This document shows, one piece after another, positions 49,752 to 57,563 of a stretch of DNA of 64,000 bases. The position numbers and the translations under genes are program-made. This DNA comes from Flexivirga oryzae (lineage in GTDB: Bacteria; Actinomycetota; Actinomycetes; Actinomycetales; Dermatophilaceae). Position 1 is the first letter of the stretch. Each line of letters starts with the position of its first letter. Location of the stretch: the NCBI RefSeq assembly GCF_014190805.1, contig NZ_JACHVQ010000002.1, forward strand, positions 248,001 to 312,000, in the 5' to 3' direction. The notes under the pieces are model-generated. The model saw nothing but the letters and a program-made list of their open reading frames with translations. It did no database searches and was not told the DNA's origin.

Positions 49752-50261
49752 CTACGGGTTGTAGTGGACTCCGAGGAGGTGGTCGCGGACGCTGCTCATG
49801 GCCTCGCCGAGCGAGGCGAACAGCTGCGGGTCCATCTGCCGGATCAGGTGGTTCTGGACGCTCGCGACGTGCACGCGGGCGGCGTCCTGGACGGCGGCCC
49901 AGCCCTCGTCGGTCAGCTTGAGTTCGATCCCCCGGCCGTCGTCGACCGCCTTGCGCCGCTCGACCCAGCCGCGCCGTTCCAGCCGGGTGGCCGAGTGGGT
50001 GACGCGGCTGCGCGACTGGACGGTGAGGTCGGCGAGTCGGCTCATCCGCATCACGTGGCCGGGCGCCTCGGACAGCATCGACAGCAGTTCGTACTCCGCG
50101 AGGGACATCCCGGCCCGCTGCAGCTCCGCGTCGAGCACGAACTCCAGCAGCCGGCTGCCGCGCAGGTAGGCGCGCCAGGCCGCCTGCTCGTCATCGGTCA
50201 GCCACGACGCGTCGGTCTGCGGCGTCGCGGCTTCGGGTACGGCGGGCTCGGGCACGGTCAC
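49752..50261 (-). CDS. MarR-family regulator
   Basis: A 169-residue MarR protein: core MSLAEYELLSMLSEAPGHVMRMSRLADLTVQSRSRVTHSA and wing AVDDGRGIELKLTDEGW. GTG start at 50261. It is divergent from the YceI gene with an AT-rich palindrome in the spacer, so it probably represses both. The ligand is unknown. Confidence 0.88.
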   Translation of the reverse strand: MTVPEPAVPEAATPQTDASWLTDDEQAAWRAYLRGSRLLEFVLDAELQRAGMSLAEYELLSMLSEAPGHVMRMSRLADLTVQSRSRVTHSATRLERRGWVERRKAVDDGRGIELKLTDEGWAAVQDAARVHVASVQNHLIRQMDPQLFASLGEAMSSVRDHLLGVHYNP

Positions 50262-50300
50262 AGCATAGGTGGCCGGATTTCTTCGCGCACCGAGGGAATA

Positions 50301-50314
50301 ATTGAAATATCAAT
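50301..50314. promoter_or_regulatory. Candidate MarR operator before the YceI gene
   Basis: ATTGAAATATCAAT: 5-bp arms around AATA in an AT-rich part of the divergent spacer. It closely resembles known MarR/OhrR-type binding sites of the form TTGA...TCAA. Confidence 0.55.
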
Positions 50315-50386
50315 CATTGTTGGACATGATGGCTACCGACACGGCGGCCACGCCATACCACCAGATCGTCCTCCCGAAGGAGCGCA

Positions 50387-50935
50387 ATGAGCACCACGAC
50401 CACCACCCTCGATGGCCTGAGCACCGGCACCTGGAACATCGACCCCGCACACAGCGCCCTGGGCTTCCAGGTGCGCCACATGATGGTGAGCAAGGTCCGC
50501 GGCAAGTTCGACGAGTTCACCGCGACCCTCACCGTCGGCGAGTCCCTCGAGGACTCCAGCGTGGCGGCCGAGGTCACGATGGCCTCGATCAACACCGGTG
50601 TCGCCGACCGCGACAACCACCTGCGCACCAACGACTTCTTCGAGGTCGAGACCTACCCCACCATGACCTTCAGGTCCACCAAGCTCACCCCGACCGAGCT
50701 GACCGGTGACCTGACGATCAAGAATGTCACCAAGCCCGTCACCTTCGACGTGGAGCTCGGCGGCATCGGCCCCGACCCGTACGGCAACACCCGCGCCGGG
50801 TTCGAGGCCACCCTCGAGATCAACCGCAAGGAGTTCGGCGTCGACATCGAGATGCCGCTGCAGGGTGGCGGCGTCGTCGTCGGCGACAAGGTCAAGATCA
50901 CCCTCGACCTGGAGTTCGTGAAGGCGCAGGCCTGA
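50387..50935 (+). CDS. YceI-family lipid-binding protein
   Basis: A 182-residue lipocalin-like beta-barrel of the YceI family (TWNIDPAHSALGFQVRHMM, VRGKFDEFTATLTV, LTGDLTIKNVTKPVTFDVE). Members bind polyisoprenoid chains, which fits with quinone-related genes around it, though no signal peptide is present so it is cytoplasmic. A good GAAGGAG site precedes the ATG. Controlled by the divergent MarR gene. Confidence 0.92.
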   Translation: MSTTTTTLDGLSTGTWNIDPAHSALGFQVRHMMVSKVRGKFDEFTATLTVGESLEDSSVAAEVTMASINTGVADRDNHLRTNDFFEVETYPTMTFRSTKLTPTELTGDLTIKNVTKPVTFDVELGGIGPDPYGNTRAGFEATLEINRKEFGVDIEMPLQGGGVVVGDKVKITLDLEFVKAQA

Positions 50936-51079
50936 GCGAGTCCGGCTGCTGCGCGGCCACGGCCCGCAGCGGTGACGAGTCACCCGCTGCGGCGTCGCCC
51001 GTGGCGTCCAACGACGCTGCGGCAGTTGCCCGTAGCCTCCGACTACCGCTGAGGCGCTCCAGCCCTTAGCCTCTATCCG

Positions 51080-51121
51080 CGAGCGGAACCTGACAGACCC
51101 CCGAGTGTCAGGTTCCGCTCG
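51080..51121 (+). terminator. Strong hairpin terminator after the YceI gene
   Basis: CGAGCGGAACCTGACA (51080-51095) pairs perfectly with 51106-51121 around a 10-base loop, followed by TCTTTG. It looks like the intrinsic terminator of the YceI transcript; the 145 bases between the stop codon and it show only minor GC-rich symmetry. Confidence 0.65.
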
Positions 51122-51127
51122 TCTTTG

Positions 51128-51218
51128 CCGACAGGCCCACAAACACACTGACAGGCCCACTAGATCGAGCGGAGATCGCTCGATCTAGTGGGCCTGTCGA
51201 TCGTTTGTGAGCCTGTCG
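51128..51218. repeat. Dispersed palindromic repeat, family A copy 4
   Basis: The clearest member: a perfect 22-bp stem (left arm 51150-51171, right arm 51177-51198, 5-base loop) nested inside outer arms GACAGGCCCACAAA and TTTGTGAGCCTGTC. It ends two bases from the hemB stop codon, between convergent YceI and hemB, and follows a separate terminator hairpin at 51080. Confidence 0.85.
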
Positions 51219-51219
51219 G

Positions 51220-52278
51220 TCAGACGCCGTGCAGGCGCTGGGCGACCTCGGTGGCGTAGTAGGTCAGCACGGCCTGGGCGCCGGCCCGCTTGATCGAGGT
51301 CAGCATCTCCAGCACCATCGCGTCGCGATCGATCCACCCGTTGGCGGCGGCCGCCTCGATCATCGCCATCTCGCCGCTGATCTGATAGGCCACGACCGGC
51401 ACATCGCTCATCTCACGGACGTCGCGCACGATGTCCAGGTAGGGCAGCGCCGGTTTGACCATGACCAGGTCGGCGCCCTCGTCCAGATCGAGCTGCACCT
51501 CACGCAACGCCTCGGTGCGGTTGGCGCTGTCCTGCTGGTAGGTGCGCCGGTCGCCCTGCAGGGTGGACTCCACTGCCTCACGGAACGGCCCGTATGCCGC
51601 GGAGGCGTATTTCGCGGCATACGCGAGGATCCCGACATCGGTGTGACTGGCGTCGTCCAGGGCCCGGCGGATCACCGCGACCTGACCGTCCATCATCCCG
51701 GACGGGCCGACCAGATGCGCGCCCGCTTCCGCCTGGGCGACGCCCATGTCGGCATACCGCTCGAGCGTCGCGTCGTTGTCGACCCGACCCTGCGCGTCGA
51801 GCACACCGCAGTGCCCGTGCGAGGTGAACTCGTCCAGGCACAGGTCCGACATCAGCACCGTGTCGTCGCCGAGTTCGTCCCGCAGGCGGGATAGCGCGAC
51901 GTTCAGGATGCCGTCGGGATCGGTTCCGCCGGAACCGATCTCGTCGCGCTTCTCCGGCACGCCGAAGATCATCAGCCCGCCGACGCCGGCGTCGACCGCC
52001 TCGCGGGCCGCCTTCACCAGCGAGTCGAGCGTGTGCTGCTGGACACCCGGCATGGACTGCAGCGCGATCGGGTCCTGCGCGCCCTCCTTGACGAACATCG
52101 GCAGGATCAGATCGGCCGGGTGCAGCCGGGTCTCGGCGACCAGCCGGCGCATCGCCGGGGTGGTCCGCAGGCGGCGGGGACGGGGGGAACCCGCGGGCAG
52201 TGCCCACGGGTTCCCGATCGCCGCGCGGTGCCGGGCGGCCGCCCTGGTCTGCGCGGTGTCGCCGCTGCTGTCGATCAT
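51220..52278 (-). CDS. hemB: Porphobilinogen synthase
   Basis: A 352-residue enzyme that joins two 5-aminolevulinate molecules into porphobilinogen. The two active-site lysines are in AYAAKYASAAYG and MVKPALPYLD, and the metal region is LMSDLCLDEFTSHGHCG, a Cys/Asp hybrid as in Mg- or Zn-dependent forms. ATG at 52278 overlaps the cobA/hemD stop. Last gene of the rex-hem operon; a family A repeat follows its stop. Confidence 0.95.
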   Translation of the reverse strand: MIDSSGDTAQTRAAARHRAAIGNPWALPAGSPRPRRLRTTPAMRRLVAETRLHPADLILPMFVKEGAQDPIALQSMPGVQQHTLDSLVKAAREAVDAGVGGLMIFGVPEKRDEIGSGGTDPDGILNVALSRLRDELGDDTVLMSDLCLDEFTSHGHCGVLDAQGRVDNDATLERYADMGVAQAEAGAHLVGPSGMMDGQVAVIRRALDDASHTDVGILAYAAKYASAAYGPFREAVESTLQGDRRTYQQDSANRTEALREVQLDLDEGADLVMVKPALPYLDIVRDVREMSDVPVVAYQISGEMAMIEAAAANGWIDRDAMVLEMLTSIKRAGAQAVLTYYATEVAQRLHGV

Positions 52279-53912
52279 CGAGACGCCTTGGCCTTGCGCC
52301 GCGACGAAGCCTTCCGTTCGCTCGGGCGACGGACCGGTTCGCCGGCCTCCTGCGCCGACAGCGCGAGGCTGCGGCCGTAGTCGGCGAGCGCGTCGACCAG
52401 TGCCTCGGCGTTCGGCTCGGCGGCCAGCACGTCGACCCGCAGGCCGTGCTCCTCGGCGGTCTTGGCGGTCGCCGGGCCGATACACGCGATCACCGTGGTG
52501 GCGTGCGGCTTGCCGGCGATGCCGACCAGGTTGCGCACCGTCGAGCTGGAGGTGAAGCACACCGCGTCGAACTTGCCGGTCTTGATCGCCTCGCGCACCT
52601 CGGGCGCCGGCGGGGCGGCGCGGACGGTCCGGTATGCCGTGACGTCGTCGACCTCCCAGCCCATGTCCTGCAACCCGGCGACGAGCGTGTCGGTCGCGAT
52701 GTCGGCGCGCGGCAGGAAGACCCGGTTGATCGGGTCGAGCAGCTCGTCGAACGGCGGCCAGTCCTCCAGCAGCCCCTTGGCGGACTGCTCGTTGCTCGGC
52801 ACCAGGTCGGGCTCCAGGCCCCAGACGCGCAGCGCCTCGGCGGTGACTCCGCCGACCGCGGCGATCTTCAGACCGGCGAACGCCCTTGCGTCCAGGCCGA
52901 ATTCGATGAACTTCTCGCGCACCGCACGTACGGCGTTCGCCGAGGTGAAGCCGATCCATTCGTAGCGGCCGGTCACCAGACCCTTGATGGCGCGTTCCAT
53001 CTGCTGCGGGGTCCGTGGCGGTTCGACGCTGATCGTCGGGACGACGTCGCTGGACGCGCCGTGTGACGCGAGCCGGTCGGTCATCGTGCCCGACTGCTCC
53101 TTGGTGCGCGGCACCAGGACGTTCCAGCCGAACAGCGGCTTGGTCTCCCACCAGGACAGCTGGTCGCGCAGGCCGACCACCGAACCGACGACGCCGACGA
53201 CCGGGTTGGTCAGCGGGTGGCCCTTGAGCGCGGCGCTCACCTCACCCAGCGTGGTGACCCGGGTCTGCTGCCGGATGGTGGTGCCGTCGGTGCTCAGCGC
53301 CACCGGAGTCTCCGGGTCGCGGCCGGCGGCGGCCAGCTTGGCGAGGCCGACGGGAACGGTCTCGGCGGTGCCGAGCACCACGGCGGTGGCGTCCTTGGCG
53401 ACGGCGCTGCTCCAGTCGGTCCGTTCGTCGGCCGCGGACAGCACGTGCACGGTGCGGGCACCGCTGCCGACCAGCGGGATGCCGGCGTATGACGGCACGG
53501 CGGTCACCGCGCTCACGCCCGGCACGATCTCGAAGGCGATACCCGCCTTGTGACAGGCGAGTGACTCCTCCGCCAGACCGTTGAAGGTCGCCGGGTCGCC
53601 GTCCATCAGCCGGACGACGAGCGCCTGGGTGCCGTCGGTGCGGGCGGCGGCCTTCGCGGTGCGGACCACCAGCTTGGCCCTGGACGCCGTGGTCAGCTTC
53701 TGCCCGGTCTCACCGTGCCCGGCGTCGACGATCTCGACGTCGGGGCGGGTGAACGCCGCGACGAAGTCCTCACGGGCGATCTGGTCGATGATGACCACGT
53801 CCGCAGCCTCGAGCAGCCTCGCCGCCCTGACGGTGACGAGGGACGGGTCCCCCGGGCCTGATCCGATGAATGCGACCTGGGGCAGTGTCTTGGGTGTTCT
53901 GGTTGTACTCAC
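52275..53912 (-). CDS. hemD: Fused uroporphyrinogen-III methyltransferase and synthase (CobA-HemD)
   Basis: A 545-residue bifunctional protein common in actinobacteria. Residues about 10-245 are the SAM-dependent methylase (GSGPGDPSLVTVRAARLL, VVRLMDGDPATFNG, EIVPGVSAVTAVPSYAGIPL), which leads to siroheme and cobalamin. Residues about 265-515 are uroporphyrinogen-III synthase (VLVPRTKEQSGTM, TSANAVRAV, CIGPATAKTAEE), which closes the ring made by HemC. A basic Ser/Lys/Arg tail ends it. It overlaps hemC and hemB by four bases. Confidence 0.93.
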   Translation of the reverse strand: MSTTRTPKTLPQVAFIGSGPGDPSLVTVRAARLLEAADVVIIDQIAREDFVAAFTRPDVEIVDAGHGETGQKLTTASRAKLVVRTAKAAARTDGTQALVVRLMDGDPATFNGLAEESLACHKAGIAFEIVPGVSAVTAVPSYAGIPLVGSGARTVHVLSAADERTDWSSAVAKDATAVVLGTAETVPVGLAKLAAAGRDPETPVALSTDGTTIRQQTRVTTLGEVSAALKGHPLTNPVVGVVGSVVGLRDQLSWWETKPLFGWNVLVPRTKEQSGTMTDRLASHGASSDVVPTISVEPPRTPQQMERAIKGLVTGRYEWIGFTSANAVRAVREKFIEFGLDARAFAGLKIAAVGGVTAEALRVWGLEPDLVPSNEQSAKGLLEDWPPFDELLDPINRVFLPRADIATDTLVAGLQDMGWEVDDVTAYRTVRAAPPAPEVREAIKTGKFDAVCFTSSSTVRNLVGIAGKPHATTVIACIGPATAKTAEEHGLRVDVLAAEPNAEALVDALADYGRSLALSAQEAGEPVRRPSERKASSRRKAKASR

Positions 53913-54922
53913 GTGTTCACGCTCCGCGGCGCTGGGGGGTGGTTGTCGGTGACGGGATCTGCGCCCCTTGGTAAGTGCCCGCCGGGTGCCGGATCCGGTG
54001 GGCTGTCACTCGACGCAAAGGCTTCGGCAGCCCCGTCGTCGAGCAGTAGTTGTGCGACGTCGTGACCGAGTCGCTCGGCATCCTCGAACGGGCCGGTCTT
54101 GGACCGGCGCAGGTCGAAGCTGCCGTCGGTGCGGCCGACGAACGCCCGCAACGAGATCTCCAGGCCGCCGTCGACGTCCTCGCTGACCTCGGCGAGCGCT
54201 CCCAGTGGTGCCGAGCAGCCCGCTTCGAGCCGGGCGAGCACGGCGCGCTCCGCGGCGACGGCGGCGCGGGTGTCGGGGTCGTCCAGCTGCTGTATTACGT
54301 CGTGCAACGCGGCGTCGTCCGCGCGGATTTCGAGGGCGAGGGCGCCCTGGCCGGGTGCCGGCAGCATCTGCAGGGGGTCGATGGCCTCGGTGACCTCGTC
54401 GAGGCGGCCGAGCCGCGCCAGGCCGGCGCGGGCCAGCACCACCGCGTCGACCTCGCCGCTGCGCACCAGGCCGATGCGTGAGTCGACGTTGCCGCGGATG
54501 TCGCGGAAGGTCAGCCCGAGACCGAGGGCCGCCAGCTGCGCGACGCGGCGCGGCGAGCCGGTGCCGACGACCGCGCCCTGCGGCAACTCGCCCAGGGTGA
54601 GGCCGTCACGCGCGACCAGGACGTCACGTGCGTCCTCGCGCGGCGGTATGGCGGCAATCGTCAGACCACCGGCCGGTGCGGTCGGTAGGTCCTTGAGCGA
54701 GTGCACGGTGAGGTCTATCCGGTTGTCGCGCAGGGCGTTCCGGATCGCGGTGGCGAAGACCCCGGTGCCGCCGAGCTGGCTCAGCGAGGCGCGGTTGGTG
54801 TCCCCTTCGGTGACGATCTCCACGATCTTGACCTCGTGGCCGAGCGCACGCAGCCGGTCGGCGATCAGGCCGGTCTGCGTCAACGCCAGCTTGCTGCGGC
54901 GGCTGCCGACACGAATCCTCAT
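53909..54922 (-). CDS. hemC: Hydroxymethylbilane synthase
   Basis: A 337-residue porphobilinogen deaminase. The catalytic Asp is in NRIDLTVHSLKD, the arginine-rich region GTGSPRRVAQL and DIRGNVDSR is present, and the dipyrromethane cofactor is held by Cys235 (RLEAGCSAPLG). The last about 30 residues (SSDSPPDPAPGG...) are a low-complexity tail not needed for catalysis. ATG at 54922 overlaps the hemA stop. Confidence 0.95.
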   Translation of the reverse strand: MRIRVGSRRSKLALTQTGLIADRLRALGHEVKIVEIVTEGDTNRASLSQLGGTGVFATAIRNALRDNRIDLTVHSLKDLPTAPAGGLTIAAIPPREDARDVLVARDGLTLGELPQGAVVGTGSPRRVAQLAALGLGLTFRDIRGNVDSRIGLVRSGEVDAVVLARAGLARLGRLDEVTEAIDPLQMLPAPGQGALALEIRADDAALHDVIQQLDDPDTRAAVAAERAVLARLEAGCSAPLGALAEVSEDVDGGLEISLRAFVGRTDGSFDLRRSKTGPFEDAERLGHDVAQLLLDDGAAEAFASSDSPPDPAPGGHLPRGADPVTDNHPPAPRSVNT

Positions 54923-56217
54923 CGGCCACCTCCAGCGGCTTCGCCGTGGGGAATCTGGGAGACGCGCGACTCGTGCGGGTTCAGGTCGAAGAGGGTCCGC
55001 AGCAGCGCGGCGTAGTCCTGGCCGCCCTGCTCCTCCCCCGCGAGCTGCTTGATGCGGACGGTCGGCGTGTGCAGGATCTTCTCGACCACGCGGTGCACGG
55101 TCATCTGGACCTGTGCCTCGTCGTGCTCGGACAGCTCGACCCGCTGGGCGAGTCGGGTCAGTTCGGCGGCGACGACGTCGGCGGCGCGGGCGCGCAGCTC
55201 GGCAACCGCGGGTGCGACGGCTGCGGCACGGCGCGCGACGAGGAATTCGGCGACCTCCGCGCTGACCAGGTCGTGCGCGGCGGCCAGTTGGGTCTTCTCG
55301 GCGTCGTCCGTGACGGAGGCGTTGAGGTCCTCCAGCGAGATGAGGGTGATGCCGGGCAGGTCGGCGAGTGCCGGGTCGATGTCCCGCGGCAGGGCGAGAT
55401 CGACCAGCAGGGTGGCCTTCTCGGATGTGTCGACGTTGTCCAGGTCGAGGACGTGGCCGACGGCGCCGGTGCAGGAGATCACCAGGTCGGCCTCCGCGAC
55501 GGCGGCGGTCAGCTGCGTCCAGTCCCCCGCGACACCGCCGGTCGCCTCCGCGAGCCGGGCGGCCTTGGCGGGGGTGCGGTTGATGATCGTGAGGTTGCCG
55601 ACCCCCGCACGCGCCAGGGTGTGCGCGGCCAGCCCGCTCATCGCGCCCGCCCCGACGACGAGGGCGCGTTGCGCACTGAGCTCGCCGAGGGTGGACTGCG
55701 CGAGGTCGAGGGAGCGCTCGACGAGGGACCGGCTGACCGAGTCGATGTCGGTCTCGGTGTGCACCCGCTTGCCGACCCGCAGTGCGTGCTGCATGAGCGC
55801 GGACAGGGACGGGTCGAGGTGGTCGCCCTCCTGGGCGGCGCGCAGGGCGTCCCGCAACTGGCCGAGGATCTGCGCCTCTCCGACGGCGACGGAGTCGAGA
55901 CCCGACGCGACCTGGAAGGCGTGTGCGACCGCACGGTCCTCGAAGTGGACGTAGAGGTGCTCGCGCAGCTGCGGCACGGCCAGTCCGGTTGCGACGGCAA
56001 GGGATTCGGTGATGCCGGTGACCGCACCGTGGAACGTCTCCACGTCGGCGTAGATCTCGACCCGGTTGCAGGTGGACACCACGACCGTGGCGTTGACGTG
56101 CTCGTTGCGCTCGAGGGCGACCTCGAAGTCGTCGATCCGGTCGGCGCTGAGGGCCACCTGCTCGAGGAGTTCGACGCCGCTGGTGCGGTGCGACATACCG
56201 ATCACGATCAGGCTCAT
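54919..56217 (-). CDS. hemA: Glutamyl-tRNA reductase
   Basis: A 432-residue enzyme that reduces glutamyl-tRNA to glutamate 1-semialdehyde, the regulated first step of heme synthesis. Catalytic Cys50 lies in VVSTCNRVEIYA; the NADPH domain has LVVGAGAMSGLAA; the C-terminal helical dimerisation domain is complete. It overlaps rex at the start and hemC at the end, so the whole operon is translationally coupled. Confidence 0.96.
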   Translation of the reverse strand: MSLIVIGMSHRTSGVELLEQVALSADRIDDFEVALERNEHVNATVVVSTCNRVEIYADVETFHGAVTGITESLAVATGLAVPQLREHLYVHFEDRAVAHAFQVASGLDSVAVGEAQILGQLRDALRAAQEGDHLDPSLSALMQHALRVGKRVHTETDIDSVSRSLVERSLDLAQSTLGELSAQRALVVGAGAMSGLAAHTLARAGVGNLTIINRTPAKAARLAEATGGVAGDWTQLTAAVAEADLVISCTGAVGHVLDLDNVDTSEKATLLVDLALPRDIDPALADLPGITLISLEDLNASVTDDAEKTQLAAAHDLVSAEVAEFLVARRAAAVAPAVAELRARAADVVAAELTRLAQRVELSEHDEAQVQMTVHRVVEKILHTPTVRIKQLAGEEQGGQDYAALLRTLFDLNPHESRVSQIPHGEAAGGGR

Positions 56218-56885
56218 CGAGCGTCACCCCACTTGCCGAACTCGTCGTCCCGGCCACGCTGTTCGTGGAAGGCGAGGATCTGCAGCTCGGTGGCCAGGTC
56301 GACCTTGCGGACCTCGACCCCGGGCGGGACGGTGATCATGCACGGCGCGAAGTTGAGGATGGATCGGACACCGAGTGCGATCGCCTGGTCGGCGGCCTGT
56401 TGCGCGGCGTGCGGCGGGGTCGCCAGCACCGCGATGATGCTCTCGGGCGCCTGCTGGGCCAGCTCGGCGAAGTCGATCACCTGCAGTCCGGCGATCTCGG
56501 TGCCGATGATCGCCGGGTCCTCGTCGACCAGCCAGCGGACGCTGAAGCCGCGGGTCGCGAAGCCGCCGTAGGCCGCGAGCGCGTGACCCAGGTTGCCCAT
56601 CCCGATGATCGCGACGGACCAGTCGTGGTGCAGGCCGAGTTCGCGGGAGATCTCCTCCGAGAGGCGCTCGACGTCGTAGCCGACACCGCGCACGCCATAC
56701 GATCCGAGGTGGGAGAGGTCCTTGCGCAGTCCCGCGGAGCGGACGCCGGCCGCCTCGGCGAGTTCTTCGGAGGAGACGACCTCGACGCCCCGGGAGTCCA
56801 GGGCCGCCAGAGCACGCAGGTAGAGCGGTAGCCGAGCCACGGTGGCTTCGGGAATCTCCCGACGGGCGGCCGATGCGGTGCTCAC
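56214..56885 (-). CDS. rex: Redox-sensing repressor Rex
   Basis: A 223-residue repressor. An N-terminal winged helix (ATVARLPLYLRALAALD, GVEVVSSEELAEAAGVRSAGLRKDLSHLG) is followed by an NADH-binding Rossmann domain with GMGNLG (95-100) and a C-terminal swapping helix. It leaves DNA when NADH is high, linking redox state to respiration and heme synthesis. It is the first gene of the hem operon, and a near-consensus Rex site lies upstream at 56969, so it is autoregulated. Confidence 0.95.
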   Translation of the reverse strand: MSTASAARREIPEATVARLPLYLRALAALDSRGVEVVSSEELAEAAGVRSAGLRKDLSHLGSYGVRGVGYDVERLSEEISRELGLHHDWSVAIIGMGNLGHALAAYGGFATRGFSVRWLVDEDPAIIGTEIAGLQVIDFAELAQQAPESIIAVLATPPHAAQQAADQAIALGVRSILNFAPCMITVPPGVEVRKVDLATELQILAFHEQRGRDDEFGKWGDAR

Positions 56886-57185
56886 TGGCGCTTCGACTCC
56901 TCATGCGTCTCGGGCAGGCGTATACCAAACGCCGGCCACAGAGGATCAATGACCCCCTGACTCTAGGTCTTTGTGAACGCGGGCACAAAGTCGCAAATTC
57001 CCGGCAAAAGTGCTAGGCGGGGGTCGGGTCGTGCCGCGAGAGCCGCTCGTGATAGCGGAACTCCGCACGGCACAACGATTTCGGCCGTGTTCGGGCAGCC
57101 GCGGCGCCGGACCGCACCCGGTCGTCATCTACCGTCGAGTAGCCGTTCGCGCCGCCCGTCCCGCAGGTCCCCCGCACCCATTTCG
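56886..57185. other. Upstream region of the rex-hem operon
   Basis: The 412-base spacer from rex to the next gene holds the Rex site (56969-56990), a possible -10 (TAGAGT on the minus strand, about 56963-56968) and, at its far end, a family A repeat (57186). I see no gene or other structure in the rest. Confidence 0.5.
56969..56990 (-). promoter_or_regulatory. Rex operator
   Basis: CTTTGTG, eight bases (AACGCGGG), CACAAAG: a 7-bp inverted repeat nearly identical to the actinobacterial Rex consensus TGTGAACGCGTTCACA. It sits 83 bases upstream of the rex start and overlaps the likely promoter. Confidence 0.8.
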
Positions 57186-57287
57186 CCGAGAGGCTCACAA
57201 ACGACCGACAGGACACGTAAATTCGCGACTCCGAGGCCGTGCATGGGCGGTTTTCTGGGCCCCTCGGTGCGTTGCTGAGCCTGTCGG
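57186..57287. repeat. Dispersed palindromic repeat, family A copy 5
   Basis: Begins CCGAGAGGCTCACAAACG and ends TTGCTGAGCCTGTCGG, with an internal CCGACAGGACACG arm and GGGCCCCTCGG. It starts ten bases after the stop of the minus-strand glutaredoxin-like gene. Confidence 0.75.
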
Positions 57288-57297
57288 CATGGTGGGG

Positions 57298-57561
57298 TCA
57301 GCGTTTGCCGAAGATCCCGCGCCGGGCGAGCGCCTTGCGCAGCCGCTGCTCGTCGACCCGCCAGTAGTCGTGCTGCTTGCCGTCGACCAGGGTCACCGGG
57401 ATCTGTTCGGCGTATGTCGCGAGCAGCTCGGGCTCCTCCAGGATGTTGCGCTCGGTGAAGCTCTCCCCGGTGTCCGCGCAGACCCGCTCGATCACCGCAC
57501 GCGCCTGGTCGCACAGGTGGCAGTCGGGCTTGCCGATGAGGGTGATGCGCGGGGTCGTCAT
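57298..57561 (-). CDS. Glutaredoxin-like (DUF836) protein
   Basis: An 87-residue thioredoxin-fold protein with the redox pair Cys-x-x-Cys in KPDCHLCDQ and the cis-Pro in EQIPVTLVDG. Often found between rex/hemA and the acyltransferase gene in this phylum; it may reduce protein disulfides, but its partner is unknown. ATG at 57561; the frame upstream is a shadow of the acyltransferase gene. Confidence 0.85.
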   Translation of the reverse strand: MTTPRITLIGKPDCHLCDQARAVIERVCADTGESFTERNILEEPELLATYAEQIPVTLVDGKQHDYWRVDEQRLRKALARRGIFGKR

Positions 57562-57563
57562 AC

